This document shows, piece after piece, positions 24,776 to 37,822 of a stretch of DNA of 64,000 nt. The notes under the pieces are model-generated. The model made no database searches, had not been told where the DNA came from, and saw only the letters and a list, made by a program, of their open reading frames with translations. A program made the translations under genes and the position numbers. Origin of the DNA: Calliopsis andreniformis (Eukaryota; Arthropoda; Insecta; Hymenoptera; Andrenidae); assembly GCF_051401765.1 (NCBI RefSeq), contig NW_027480422.1, forward strand, positions 12,728,001 through 12,792,000. The letters run 5' to 3'. Numbering within the stretch: the stretch's first letter is position 1; each line of letters begins with the position of its first letter.

Positions 24776-27593
24776 AAAGTCCCTAACTATTCGATCTGGT
24801 GGAGCAACGCCCTGGAGTTAAGCCTAGGTTGCCCGGAACGTAGAAATGACCATAACTTTCACACTGTTTGCAATCGTTCACTTTATACGATGGAAAAGCT
24901 GTTGTATTTATATTGTATTTTCTGCTTCTGGAGTTGACTTCTAAGGCCGTAGCTATTCGACGTTGTGGAGCAACGCCCAAGAGTGAAACCTAGGTTGCCC
25001 GGAACGTAGAAATGACCATTACTTTCACACAGGTTGCAATTATTCCTTTTATCCGATGGAAAAACTGGTGCATCTTTATTGTATTTTATGCTCTGGCGTT
25101 AGATTCTAAGTCCCTAACTATGCGATCTGGTGGAGCAACACCCTAGAGTGAAGCCTAGGTTACCCGGAACGTAGAAATGACCAGTACTTTCACACTGGTT
25201 GCAGTTACTCCTGTTATAGGATGGAAAAACTGTTGCATTTTTATTGTATTTTATGCTACTGGCGCTGACTCCTAAGTCTCTAGCTATTCGATCTGGTGGT
25301 GCAAGGCCCTAGAGCGAAGCCTAGGTTGCCCGGAACGTGGAAATGACCATAACTTTAACACTGGTTGCAATTATTCCTGTTATACTATAGAAAAACTGTT
25401 GCATTTTTATAGTATTTTATGCTTCTGGCGTTAAATTCTAAGTCCCTAACTATGCGATCTGGTGGAGCAACGCCCTACAGTTAAGCAAAGGTTGCCCGGA
25501 ACGTAGAAATGACCTTTGCTTTCACACTCTTTGCATATATACATAATATACGACGGAAAAGCTGTTGTATTTATATTGTATTTTATGCATCTGGCGTTGG
25601 CTACTTAGGCCCTAACTATTCGATCTGGTGCAACAACGCCCTAGAGTGAAGCCTAGGTTGCCCGCAACGTAGAAATGACCATAACTTTCACACTGGTTGC
25701 AATTATTCGTTTTATACAATGGAAAAACTGTTCTATTTATTTTGTATTTTATGCTTCGGGCGTTGACGTCTAAGGCCCTAACTATTCGATCTGGTGAAGC
25801 AACGCTCTAGAGTGAACCATAGGTTGCCCGGAACGTAGAAATGACCATTACCTTCACACTGCTTGCTGTTATACATTTTATGCGATGGAAAAACTGTTGT
25901 ACATATGGTGTATTATATTCTTCTGGCGCTGAATTCTATGTCCCTAGCTATTCGATCTGGTGGACCGATGCCCTAGAGTGAAGCCTAGGTTACCCGGAAC
26001 ATAGAAATCACTTGTGCTTTCACACTGGTTGCAGCTTTCCAGTTATACGATGGAAAAACTGTTGCATTTTTATTGTGTTTCATGCTTCAGGCGTTGTACT
26101 CAAAGTCCCTAACTAATCGATCTGGTGGAGCAACGCCCTGGAGTTAAGCCTAGGTTGCCCGGAACGTAGAAATGAGCATAACTTTCACACTGGTTGCAAT
26201 TATTCGTTTTATACAATGGAAAAACTGTTCTATTTATTTTGTATTTTATGCTTCGGGCGTTGACGTCTAAGGCCCTAACTATTCGATCTGGTGAAGCAAC
26301 GCTCTAGAGTGAAGCATAGGTTGCCCGGAACGTAGAAATGACCATTACCTTCACACTGCTTGCTGTTATACATTTTATACGATGGAAAAACTGTTGTACA
26401 TATGGTGTATTATATTCTTCTGGCGCTGAATTCTATGTCCCTAGCTATTCGATCTGGTGGACCTATGCCCTAGAGTGAAGCCTAGGTTACCCGGAACATA
26501 GAAATGACTAGTGCTTTCACACTGGTTGCAGCTTTCCAGTTATACGATGGAAAAACTGTTGCATTTTTATTGTATTTTATGCTTCAGGCGTTGTACTCAA
26601 AGTCCCTAACTAATCTATCTGGTGGAGCAACGCCCTGGAGTTAAGCCTAGGTTGCCGGAAGGTAGAAATGACCATAACTTTCACACTGTTTGCAATCATT
26701 CATATTATACGATGGAAAAGCTGTTGTATTTATATTGTATTTTATGCTTCTGGAGTTGACTTCTAAGGCCGTAGCTATTCGGCGTGGTGGAGCAACGCCC
26801 AAGAGTGAAACCTAGGTTGCCGGGAACGCAGAAATGACCATTACTTTCACACTGTTTGCAATTATTCATATTATACAGTGGAAAAACTGTTGTATTTATA
26901 TTGTATTTTATGCTTCTGGCATTGACTTCTAAGGCCCTAACTATTCGATGTGGTGGAGGAACGCCCAAGAGTGAAGCCTAGGTTGCCCGGAACGTAGAAG
27001 TGACCATAGGCTTCACACTGGTTGCAATTATTCCTGTTATACAAGGGAAAAACTGTTGTATTTATATTGTATATTATGCTTCTGGCGTTGACTTCATAGG
27101 CCCTAGCTATTCGATCTGGTGGAGCAACGCCCTGGAGTTAAGCCTAGGTTGCCCGGAACGTAGAAATGACCATAACTTTCACACTGGTTGCAATTATTCG
27201 TTTTATACAATGGAAAAACTATTCTATTTATTTTGTATTTTATGCTTCGGGCGTTGACATCTAAGGCCCTAACTATTCGATCTGGTGCAGCGACGCTCTA
27301 GAATGTTGCCTAGGTTGCCCGGAACGTAGAAATGACCAGTACCTTCACACTGCTTGCAATTATACATTTTATACGATGGAAAAACTGTGCTACGTATGTT
27401 GTATTTTATCCTTCTGGCGTTGAATTCTAAGTCCATAGCTATTCGATCTGGTGGAGTTACGCCCTAGAGTGAAGCCAAGGTTACCCGGAACATAGAAATG
27501 ACCAGTACTTTCACACTGGTTGCAGCTTTCCTGTTATACGATGGAAAAACTGTTGCATTTTTATTGTATTTTATGCTTCTGGCGTTGTATTCA
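24776..27593 (+). repeat. 17-monomer higher-order repeat (2,818 bp), copy 2
   Basis: A complete unit matching 27594-30411 almost base for base. Private changes include TTGCCCGCAACG at 25659 (against TCGCCCGC in the others), GCTCTGGCGTTAG near 25089 (one base lost) and GAATGTTGCCTAGG near 27302. The internal 3-monomer duplication is kept (about 25677 and 26174). Confidence 0.94.
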
Positions 27594-30411
27594 AAGTCCC
27601 TAACTATTCGATCTGGTGGAGCAACGCCCTGGAGTTAAGCCTAGGTTGCCCGGAACGTAGAAATGACCATAACTTTCACACTGTTTGCAATCGTTCACTT
27701 TATACGATGGAAAAGCTGTTGTATTTATATTGTATTTTCTGCTTCTGGAGTTGACTTCTAAGGCCGTAGCTATTCGACGTTGTGGAGCAACGCCCAAGAG
27801 TGAAACCTAGGTTGCCCGGAACGTAGAAATGACCATTACTTTCACACAGGTTGCAATTATTCCTTTTATCCGATGGAAAAACTGGTGCATCTTTATTGTA
27901 TTTTATGCTTCTGGCGTTAGATTCTAAGTCCCTAACTATGCGATCTGGTGGAGCAACACCCTAGAGTGAAGCCTAGGTTACCCGGAACGTAGAAATGACC
28001 AGTACTTTCACACTGGTTGCAGTTATTCCTGTTATAGGATGGAAAAACTGTTGCATTTTTATTGTATTTTATGCTACTGGCGCTGACTCCTAAGTCTCTA
28101 GCTATTCGATCTGGTGGTGCAAGGCCCTAGAGCGAAGCCTAGGTTGCCCGGAACGTGGAAATGACCATAACTTTAACACTGGTTGCAATTATTCCTGTTA
28201 TACTATAGAAAAACTGTTGCATTTTTATAGTATTTTATGCTTCTGGCGTTAAATTCTAAGTCCCTAACTATGCGATCTGGTGGAGCAACGCCCTACAGTT
28301 AAGCAAAGGTTGCCCGGAACGTAGAAATGACCTTTGCTTTCACACTCTTTGCATATATACATAATATACGACGGAAAAGCTGTTGTATTTATATTGTATT
28401 TTATGCATCTGGCGTTGGCTACTTAGGCCCTAACTATTCGATCTGGTGCAACAACGCCCTAGAGTGAAGCCTAGGTCGCCCGCAACGTAGAAATGACCAT
28501 AACTTTCACACTGGTTGCAATTATTCGTTTTATACAATGGAAAAACTGTTCTATTTATTTTGTATTTTATGCTTCGGGCGTTGACGTCTAAGGCCCTAAC
28601 TATTCGATCTGGTGAAGCAACGCTCTAGAGTGAACCATAGGTTGCCCGGAACGTAGAAATGACCATTACCTTCACACTGCTTGCTGTTATACATTTTATG
28701 CGATGGAAAAACTGTTGTACATATGGTGTATTATATTCTTCTGGCGCTGAATTCTATGTCCCTAGCTATTCGATCTGGTGGACCGATGCCCTAGAGTGAA
28801 GCCTAGGTTACCCGGAACATAGAAATCACTAGTGCTTTCACACTGGTTGCAGCTTTCCAGTTATACGATGGAAAAACTGTTGCATTTTTATTGTGTTTCG
28901 TGCTTCAGGCGTTGTACTCAAAGTCCCTAACTAATCGATCTGGTGGAGCAACGCCCTGGAGTTAAGCCTAGGTTGCCCGGAACGTAGAAATGAGCATAAC
29001 TTTCACACTGGTTGCAATTATTCGTTTTATACAATGGAAAAACTGTTCTATTTATTTTGTATTTTATGCTTCGGGCGTTGACGTCTAAGGCCCTAACTAT
29101 TCGATCTGGTGAAGCAACGCTCTAGAGTGAAGCATAGGTTGCCCGGAACGTAGAAATGACCATTACCTTCACACTGCTTGCTGTTATACATTTTATACGA
29201 TGGAAAAACTGTTGTACATATGGTGTATTATATTCTTCTGGCGCTGAATTCTATGTCCCTAGCTATTCGATCTGGTGGACCTATGCCCTAGAGTGAAGCC
29301 TAGGTTACCCGGAACATAGAAATGACTAGTGCTTTCACACTGGTTGCAGCTTTCCAGTTATACGATGGAAAAACTGTTGCATTTTTATTTTATTTTATGC
29401 TTCAGGCGTTGTACTCAAAGTCCCTAACTAATCTATCTGGTGGAGCAACGCCCTGGAGTTAAGCCTAGGTTGCCGGAAGGTAGAAATGACCATAACTTTC
29501 ACACTGTTTGCAATCATTCATATTATACGATGGAAAAGCTGTTGTATTTATATTGTATTTTATGCTTCTGGAGTTGACTTCTAAGGCCGTAGCTATTCGG
29601 CGTGGTGGAGCAACGCCCAAGAGTGAAACCTAGGTTGCCGGGAACGCAGAAATGACCATTACTTTCACACTGTTTGCAATTATTCATATTATACAGTGGA
29701 AAAACTGTTGTATTTATATTGTATTTTATGCTTCTGGCATTGACTTCTAAGGCCCTAACTATTCGATGTGGTGGAGGAACGCCCAAGAGTGAAGCCTAGG
29801 TTGCCCGGAACGTAGAAGTGACCATAGGCTTCACACTGGTTGCAATTATTCCTGTTATACAAGGGAAAAACTGTTGTATTTATATTGTATATTATGCTTC
29901 TGGCGTTGACTTCATAGGCCCTAGCTATTCGATCTGGTGGAGCAACGCCCTGGAGTTAAGCCTAGGTTGCCCGGAACGTAGAAATGACCATAACTTTCAC
30001 ACTGGTTGCAATTATTCGTTTTATACAATGGAAAAACTATTCTATTTATTTTGTATTTTATGCTTCGGGCGTTGACATCTAAGGCCCTAACTATTCGATC
30101 TGGTGCAGCGACGCTCTAGAATGAAGCCTAGGTTGCCCGGAACGTAGAAATGACCAGTACCTTCACACTGCTTGCAATTATACATTTTATACGATGGAAA
30201 AACTGTGCTACTTATGTTGTATTTTATTCTTCTGGCGTTGAATTCTAAGTCCATAGCTATTCGATCTGGTGGAGTTACGCCCTAGAGTGAAGCCAAGGTT
30301 ACCCGGAACATAGAAATGACCAGTACTTTCACACTGGTTGCAGCTTTCCTGTTATACGATGGAAAAACTGTTGCATTTTTATTGTATTTTATGCTTCTGG
30401 CGTTGTAATCA
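27594..30411 (+). repeat. 17-monomer higher-order repeat (2,818 bp), copy 3
   Basis: Follows copy 2 directly. The internal 3-monomer duplication is kept (about 28495 and 28992). At its right edge it has GTTGTAATCAAAG and CCCGGAACATAG like copy 1 (24110), whereas copy 2 has GTTGTATTCAAAG. The right junction of copy 3 therefore resembles that of copy 1, and beyond about 30490 the array goes on with F and A types. Confidence 0.94.
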
Positions 30412-30794
30412 AAGTCCCTAACTATTCGATCTGGTGGAGCAACGCCCTGGAGTTAAGCCTAGGTTGCCCGGAACATAGAAATGACCATAACTTTCACACT
30501 GGTTGCAATTTTTCGTTTTATACAATGGAAAAACTGTTCTATTTATTTTGTATTTCATGCTTCGGGCGTTTTCATCTAAGGCCCTAACTACTCGATCTGG
30601 TGCAGCAACGCTCTAAAGTGAAGCCTAGGTTGCCCGGAACGTAGAAATGACCATTACCTTCACACTGCTTGCAATTATACATTCTATACAATGGAAAAAC
30701 TGTGGTACTTATGTTGTATTTTATTCTTCTGGCGTTGAATACTAAGTCCATAGCTATTCGATCTGGTGGAGCTACGCCCTAGAGTGAAGCCTAG

Positions 30795-31562
30795 GTTCCC
30801 CGGAACGTAGAAATGACCAGTACTTTCACACTGGTTGCAGTTATTCCTGTTATAGGAAGGAAAAACTGTTGCATTTTTATTGTATATTATGCTACTGGCG
30901 CTGACTTCTAAGTCTCTAGCTATTCGACCTGGTAGTGCAAGGCCCTAGAGCGAAGCCTAGGTTACCCGGAACGTGGAAATGACCATAACTTTAACACTGG
31001 TTGCAATTATTCCTGTTATACTATAGAAAAACTGTTGCATTTTTATAGTATTTTATGCTTCTGGCGTTAAATTCTAAGTCCCTAACAATGCGATCTGGTG
31101 GAGCAACGCCCTACAGTTAAGCAAAGGTTGCCCGGAACGTAGAAATGGCCTTTGCTTTCACACACTTTGCATATATACATTATATACGACGGAAAAGCTG
31201 TTGTATTTATATTGTATTTTATGCATCTGGCGTTGGCTACTCAGGCCCTAACTATTCGATCTGGTGCAACAACGCCCTAGAGTGAAGCCTAGGTCGCCCG
31301 GAACGAAGAAATGACCATTACCTTCACACTGCTTGCAATTATACATTCTATACAATGGAAAAACTGTGGTACTTATGTTGTAGTTTATTCTTCTGGCGTT
31401 GAATTCTAAGTCCATAGCTATTCGATCTGGTGGAGCTACGCCCTAGAGTGAAGCCTAGGTTACCCGGAACATAGAAATGACCAGTACTTTCACACTGGTT
31501 GCAGGTTTCCTGTTATACGATGGAAAAACTGTTGCATTTTTATTGTATTTTATGCTTCTGGC
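30795..31562 (+). repeat. ~770 bp block, 13-monomer spacing, copy 1
   Basis: Matches 32951-33718 at an offset of 2,156 bp. Markers are TTGTATATTATGCTACTGG, GTAGTGCAAGGCCC, TTTAACACTGG, TATACTATAG, GGCCTTTGCTTTCACACAC and GGCGTTGGCTACTCAGG. It is a diverged relative of the first part of the 17-monomer unit (21.68-22.19 kb), so these four monomers travel as a group. Confidence 0.87.
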
Positions 31563-32011
31563 GTCGTATTCAAAGTCCCTATCTATTCGATCTGCTGCAG
31601 CAGCGCCCTGGAGTTAAGCCTAGGTTGCCCGGAACGTAGAAATGACCTTTACCTTCACACTGCTTGCTGTTATAAATTTTATACGATGGAAAAACTGTTG
31701 TATTTATATTGTATTTTATGCTTCTGGAGTTGACTTCTAAGGCCGTAGCTATTCGGCGTGGTGGAGCAACGCCCATGAGTGAAACCTAGGTTGCCGGGAA
31801 CGCAGAAATGACCATTACTTTCACACTGTTTGCAAATATTCATATTATACAGTGGAAAAACTGTGGTACTTATGTTGTAGTTTATTCTTCTGGCGTTGAA
31901 TTCTAAGTCCCTAACTATTCGATCTGGTGGAGCAACGCCCTGGAGTTAAGCCTAGGTTGCCCGGAACGTAGAAATGACCATAACTTTCACACTGGTTGCA
32001 ATTATTCGTTT

Positions 32012-32790
32012 TATACAATGGAAAAACTGTTCTATTTATTTTGTATTTTATGCATCGGGCGTTTTCATCTAAGGCCCTAACTACTCGATCTGGTGCAGCA
32101 ACGCTCTAAAGTGAAGCCTAGGTTGCCCGGAACGTAGAAATGACCATTACCTTCACACTGCTTGCAATTATACATTCTATACAATGGAAAAACTGTGGTA
32201 CTTATGTTGTATTTTATTCTTCTGGCGTTGAATTCTAAGTCCATAGCTATTCGATCTGGTGGAGCTACGCCCTAGAGTGAAGCCTAGGTTACCCGGAACA
32301 TAGAAATGACCAGTACTTTCACACTGGTTGCAGGTTTCCTGTTATACGATGGAAAAACTGTTGCATTTTTATTGTATTTTATGCTTCTGGCGTCGTATTC
32401 AAAGTCCCTATCTATTCGATCTGGTGGAGCAACGCCCTGGAGTTAAGCCTAGGTTGCCCGGAACGTAGAAATGACCATAACTTTCACACTGTTTGCAATC
32501 ATTCATATTATACGATGGAAAAGCTGTTGTATTTATATTGTATTTTATGCTTCTGGAGTTGACTTCTAAGGCCGTAGCTATTCGGTGTGGTGGAGCAACG
32601 CCCAAGAGTGAAACCTAGGTTGCCGGGAACGCAGAAATGACCATTACTTTCACACTGTTTGCAATTATTCATATTATACAGTGGAAAAACTGTTGTATTT
32701 ATATTGTATTTTATGCTTCTGGCATTGACTTCTAAGGCCCTAACTATTCGATGTGGTGGAGGAACGCCCTAGAGTGAAGCCTAGGTTTCC
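32012..32790 (+). repeat. F-A-B-C-D cassette, copy 5
   Basis: Same order as at 12398-13226, 19,560 bp (118 monomers) away. It carries a private TATGCATCGGGCG in F and CTAGGTTTCCCGG at the end of D. It lies between the two copies of the 30.8/32.95 kb block. Confidence 0.83.
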
Positions 32791-32950
32791 CGGAACGTAG
32801 AAATGACCATTACCTTCACAATGTTTGCGATTATTCATTTTATACGATGGTAAAACTGTTGTACTTATGTTGTATTTTATTCTACTGGCGTTGAATTCTA
32901 AGTCCCTAGCTATTCGACCTGGTGGAGCAACGCCCTAGAGTGAAGCCTAG

Positions 32951-33718
32951 GTTCCCCGGAACGTAGAAATGACCAGTACTTTCACACTGGTTGCAGTTAT
33001 TCCTGTTATAGGATGGAAAAACTGTTGCATTTTTATTGTATATTATGCTACTGGCGCTGACTTCTAAGTCTCTAGCTATTCGATCTGGTAGTGCAAGGCC
33101 CTAGAGCGAAGCCTAGGTTACCCGGAACGTGGAAATGACCATAACTTTAACACTGGTTGCAATTATTCCTGTTATACTATAGAAAAACTGTTGCATTTTT
33201 ATAGTATTTTATGCTTCTGGCGTTAAATTCTATGTCCCTAACTATGCGATCTGGTGGAACAACGCCCTACAGTTAAGCAAAGGTTGCCCGGAACGTAGAA
33301 ATGGCCTTTGCTTTCACACACTTTGCATATATACATTATATACGACGGAAAAGCTGTTGTATTTATATTGTATTTTATGCATCTGGCGTTGGCTACTCAG
33401 GCCCTAACTATTCGATCTGGTGCAACAACGCCCTAGAGTGAAGCCTAGGTCGCCCGGAACGAAGAAATGACCATTACCTTCACACTGCTTGCAATTATAC
33501 ATTCTATACAATGGAAAAACTGTGGTACTTATGTTGTATTTTATTCTTCTGGCGTTGAATTCTAAGTCCATAGCTATTCGATCTGGTGGAGCTACGCCCT
33601 AGAGTGAAGCCTAGGTTACCCGGAACATAGAAATGACCAGTACTTTCACACTGGTTGCAGGTTTCCTGTTATACGATGGAAAAACTGTTGCATTTTTATT
33701 GTATTTTATGCTTCTGGC
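32951..33718 (+). repeat. ~770 bp block, 13-monomer spacing, copy 2
   Basis: Near-identical to 30795-31562. It parts from copy 1 within a B-type monomer: copy 1 reads GGCGTCGTATTC, this copy GGCGTTGTAATC. Confidence 0.87.
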
Positions 33719-33841
33719 GTTGTAATCAAAGTCCCTAACTATTCGATCTGGTGGAGCAACGCCCTGGAGTTGAGCCTAGGTTGCCCGGAACGTAGAAATG
33801 ACCATAACTTTCACACTGTTTGCAATCATTCATTTTATACG

Positions 33842-35963
33842 ATGGAAAAACTGTGGTACTTATGTTGTATTTTATTCTTCTGGCGTTGAATTCTAAGTCC
33901 ATAGCTATTCGATCTGATGGAGCTACGCCCTAGAATGAAGCCTAGGTAACCCGGAACATAGAAATGACCAGTACTTTCACAGTGGTTGCAGCTTTCCTGT
34001 TATACGATGGAAATACTGTTGCATTTTTATTGTATTTTATGCCTCTGGCGTTGACATCTAAGGCCCTAACTATTCGATCTGGTGCAGCGACGCTCTAGAG
34101 TGAAGCCTAGGTTGCCCGGAACGTAGAAATGACCATTACCTTCACACTGCTTGCAATTATACATTCTATACAATGGAAAAACTGAGGTACTTATGTTGTA
34201 CTTTATTCTTCTGGCGTTGAATTCTAAGTCCCTAGCTATTCGATATGGTGGTCCAACGCCCTAGAGTGAAGCCTAGGTTGCACGGAACGTAGAAATGCCC
34301 ATTACTTTCACACTGGTTGTAATTATTCCTGTTATACGATGGAATAGCTGTTGTATTTTTATTTTATTTTGTGCTTCTGGCGTTGACTTCTAAGGCCGTA
34401 GCTATTCGATGTGGTGGAGCAACGGCCTAGAGTGAAGCCTATGTTGCCCGGAACGTAGAAATGTCCATAACTTTCACACTGCTTGCAATTACTCCCGTTA
34501 TACGATGGACATACTGTTTGACTTTTATTGTACTTTATGCTTCTGGCGTAGACTTCTAAGACCCTATGTATTCGCTCTGGCGCAGCAATGACTCAGAGTG
34601 AAGTCTAGGATGCCCGGAACGTAGGAATGGCCATTACTTTCACACTGGTTGCAATTTTCCGTTTTATACGATGGAAAAACTGCTGTACATATATCGTATT
34701 TTATGCTTCTGCCGCTGACTTCCTAGTCCCTAACTATTCGACCTGGTGGAACAACGCCCTAGAGTGAAGCCTAGATTGCCCGGAACGCAGAAATGACCAT
34801 TACGTTCACGCTTGTTGCAATTATTCCTGTTATACGATGAAAAAACTGTTGTATTTTTATTTTATCTTTTACTTCTGGCGTTGACTTCTAATGCCCTAGC
34901 TATTCGATCTGGTGGAGTTACGCCCCAGGGTCAAGTCTAGGTTATCCGGAACGTAGAGGGGACTATTACTTTCACACTGGTTGCAATTATTCCTGTTATA
35001 CGATGGAAAAACTGAAGTATGTTTATTGTATTTTCTGCTTCTGGCGTTGAATTCTATGTCTCTAGCGATTCGATCTTGTGGGGCAATGCCCTCGAATGAA
35101 GCCTAGGTTACCCGGAACGTAGAAATGACCAGTCCTTTCACACTGGTTGCAGTTATTCCTGTAATACGATGGAAAAACTGTTGAATTTACATTGTATTTT
35201 ATGCTTCTGGCGTTGAATTCTAAGGCCCTATGTATTCGATCTGGTGGTGCAATGTGTCAGAGTTAAGTCTAGGATGCCCGGAACGTAGAAATGGCCATTA
35301 CCTTAACACTGGTTGCAATTATCCGTTTTATACAATGGAGAATCTGTTGTATTTTTATTTTATCTTATGCTTCAGGCGTTGACTTCCAAGGTCGTAGCTA
35401 TTCGATGTGGCGGAACAACGCCCTACTGTGAAGCCTAGGTTGCCCGGAACGTGGTAATGACCATCTCTTTCACATTTGTTGCAATTATTCCCGGTATACG
35501 ATGGAAAAACTGTTGTACTTTAATTGTATTTTAGGTTTCGGGCGTTGACTTCTAAGGCCGTAGCTAATCGATGTGGTGGGGCAACGCCCTGGAGTGAAGC
35601 CTAGGTTGCGCGGAACGTAGAAATGCCCATTTCTTTCACGCTGGTTGCAATTATTCCTTTTTTACGATGGAATAACTGCTCTATTTTTATTTTATTTTAT
35701 TCTTCTGGCGTTGACTTCTAAGGCCCTAGCTATTCGATCTGGTGGAGCAACGCCCTAGGGTGAAGCCTAGGTTGTCCGGAACGTAGAAATGGCCATCACC
35801 TTCACTCTGGTTGCAATTACTCCTGTTATACGATGGGAAAACTATTGTATTTATATTGAATTTTATGCTTCAGGCGTTGACTTCCAAGGCCGTAGCTATT
35901 CAATGTGGTGGAGCAACGCCCTATGGTGAAGCCTAGGTTGCCCGGAACGTAGAAATGACCATT
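33842..35963 (+). repeat. 2.1 kb diverged block, copy 1
   Basis: Repeated at 37823-39944 with an offset of 3,981 bp (24 monomers). From about 34241 on, the monomers differ from both main groups. Examples are GTCCATAACTTTCACACTGC, ATACTGTTTGACTTTTATTG, ACCCTATGTATTCGCTCTGG, GGCGCAGCAATGACTCAGAG, AAACTGAAGTATG, GTAGAGGGGACTATTAC and GCAATGTGTCAGAG. The right edge is at about 35963, where copy 1 returns to A-type group II and copy 2 continues into group I. Confidence 0.92.
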
Positions 35964-37822
35964 ACCTTCACACTGCTTGCAATTATACATTTTATACGAT
36001 GGAAAAACTGTGGTACTTATGCTGTATTTTATTCTTCTGGCGTTGAATTCTAAGTCCATAGCTATTCGATCTGGTGGAGTTACGCCCTAGAGTGAAGCCT
36101 AGGTTACCCGGAACATAGAAATGACCAGTACTTTCACACTGGTTGCAGCTTTCCTGTTATACGATGGAAAAACTGTTGCATTTTTATTGTATTTTATGCT
36201 TCTGGCGTTGTAATCAAAGTCCCTAACTATTCGATCTGGTGGAGCAACGCCCTGGAGTTAAGCCTAGGTTGCCCGGAACGTAGAAATGACCATAACTTTC
36301 ACACTGGTTGCAATTATTCGTTTTATACAATGGAAAAACTGTTCTATTTATTTTGTATTTTATGCTTCGGGCGTTTTCATCTAAGGCCCTAACTATTCGA
36401 TCTGGTGCAGCAACGCTCTAGAGTGAAGCCTAGGTTGCCCGGAACGTAGAAATGACCATTACCTTCACACTGCTTGCAATTATACATTCTATACAATGGA
36501 AAAACTGAGGTACTTATGTTGTACTTTATTCTTCTGGCGTTGAATGCTAAGTCCATAGCTATTCGATCTGGTGGGGCTACGCCCTAGAGTGAAGCCTAGG
36601 TTACCCGGAACATAGAAATGACCAGTACTTTCACACTGGTTGCAGCTTTCCTGTTATACGATGGAAAAACTGTTGCATTTTTATTGTATTTTATGCTTCT
36701 GGCGTCGTATTCAAAGTCCCTATCTATTCGATCTGGTGGAGCAACGCCCTGGAGTTAAGCCTAGGTTGCCCGGAACGTAGAAATGACCATAACATACACA
36801 CTGTTTGCAATCATTCCTATTATACGATGGAAAAGCTGTTGTATTTATATTGTATTTTAAGCTTCTGGAGTTGACTTCTAAGGCCGTAGCTATTCGGTGT
36901 GGTGGTGCAGGGCCCTAGAGCGAAGCCTAGGTTGCCCGGAACGTGGAAATGACCATAACTTTAACACTGGTTGCAATTATTCCTGTTATACTATAGAAAA
37001 ACTGTTGCATTTTTATAGTATTTTATGCTCCTGGCGTTAAATTCTAAGTCCCTAACTATACGATCTGGTGGAGCAACGCCCTACAGTTAAGCAAAGGTTG
37101 CCCGGAACGTAGAAATGACCATAACTTTCACACTGTTTGCAATCATTCATTTTATGCGATGGAAAAGCTGTTGTACATATGGTGTATTATATTCTTCTGG
37201 CGCTGAATTCTATGTCCCTAGCTGTTGGATCTGGTGGAGCAACGCCCTGGAGTGAAGCCTAGGTGACCGGGAACATAGAAATGACCAGTACTTTCACACT
37301 GGTTGCAGTTATTCCTGTTATACGATGGAAAAACTGTTGCATTTTTATTGTATTTTATGCCTCTGGCGTTGACTTCTAAGTCCCTGGCTATTCGATCCGG
37401 TGGAGCAAGGCCATAGAGCGAAGCCTAGGTTGCCCGGAACGTAGAAATGACCTGTACTTTCACACTGGTTGCAATTACTCCTGTTATACCATGCAAAAAC
37501 TGTTGCATTTTTATTGTATTTTATGCTTCTGGCGTTGTAATCAAAGTCCCTAACTATTCGATCTGGTGGAGCAACGCCCTGGAGTTAAGCCTAGGTTGAC
37601 CGGAACGTAGAAATGACCATAACTTTCACACTGGTTGCAATTATTCGTTTTATACAATGGAAAAACTGTTCCATTTATTTTGTATTTTATGCTTCGGGCG
37701 TTGACATCTAAGGCCCTAACTATTCGATCTGGTGCAGCAACGCTCTAGAGTGAAGCCTAGGTTGCCCGGAACGTAGAAATGACCATTACCTTCACACTGC
37801 TTGCAATTATACATTCTATACA
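35964..37822 (+). repeat. Group II interlude between the two diverged blocks
   Basis: About 11 monomers of group II types: A, the GTAATCAAAG type, F, A, B, C, then the TTTAACACTGG/TATACTATAG monomers. Some are chimeric, for example C followed by GGTGGTGCAGGGCCC near 36900. With the adjacent diverged block this makes the 24-monomer period of the region. Confidence 0.78.

Larger units (their letters stand above)
6285..34240 (+). repeat. Central domain of group II monomers
   Basis: From about 6285 the monomers switch to variants carrying GTTGAATTCTAAGTCC, TGTGGTACTTATGTTG, TTGCATTTTTATTG and GGAGTTAAGCC. Typical hypervariable segments are ATTATACATTCTATAC, GCAGCTTTCCTG and ATCATTCATATTATAC. The average period is slightly shorter than in group I (2,816 or 2,818 bp per 17 monomers, about 165.7) because the GCAGCTTTCC and GCAGGTTTCC types lack one base. 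An EcoRI-type GAATTC marks many but not all monomers. The right edge grades into the diverged block that starts near 34241. Confidence 0.8.

Noticed and set aside
22198..30411. Assembly artefact as the explanation for the near-identical 2.8 kb units
   Set aside because: The units differ at scattered positions and by a four-monomer indel, which a simple collapsed or duplicated contig would not show. I cannot exclude local misassembly without reads, so it is rejected only provisionally.
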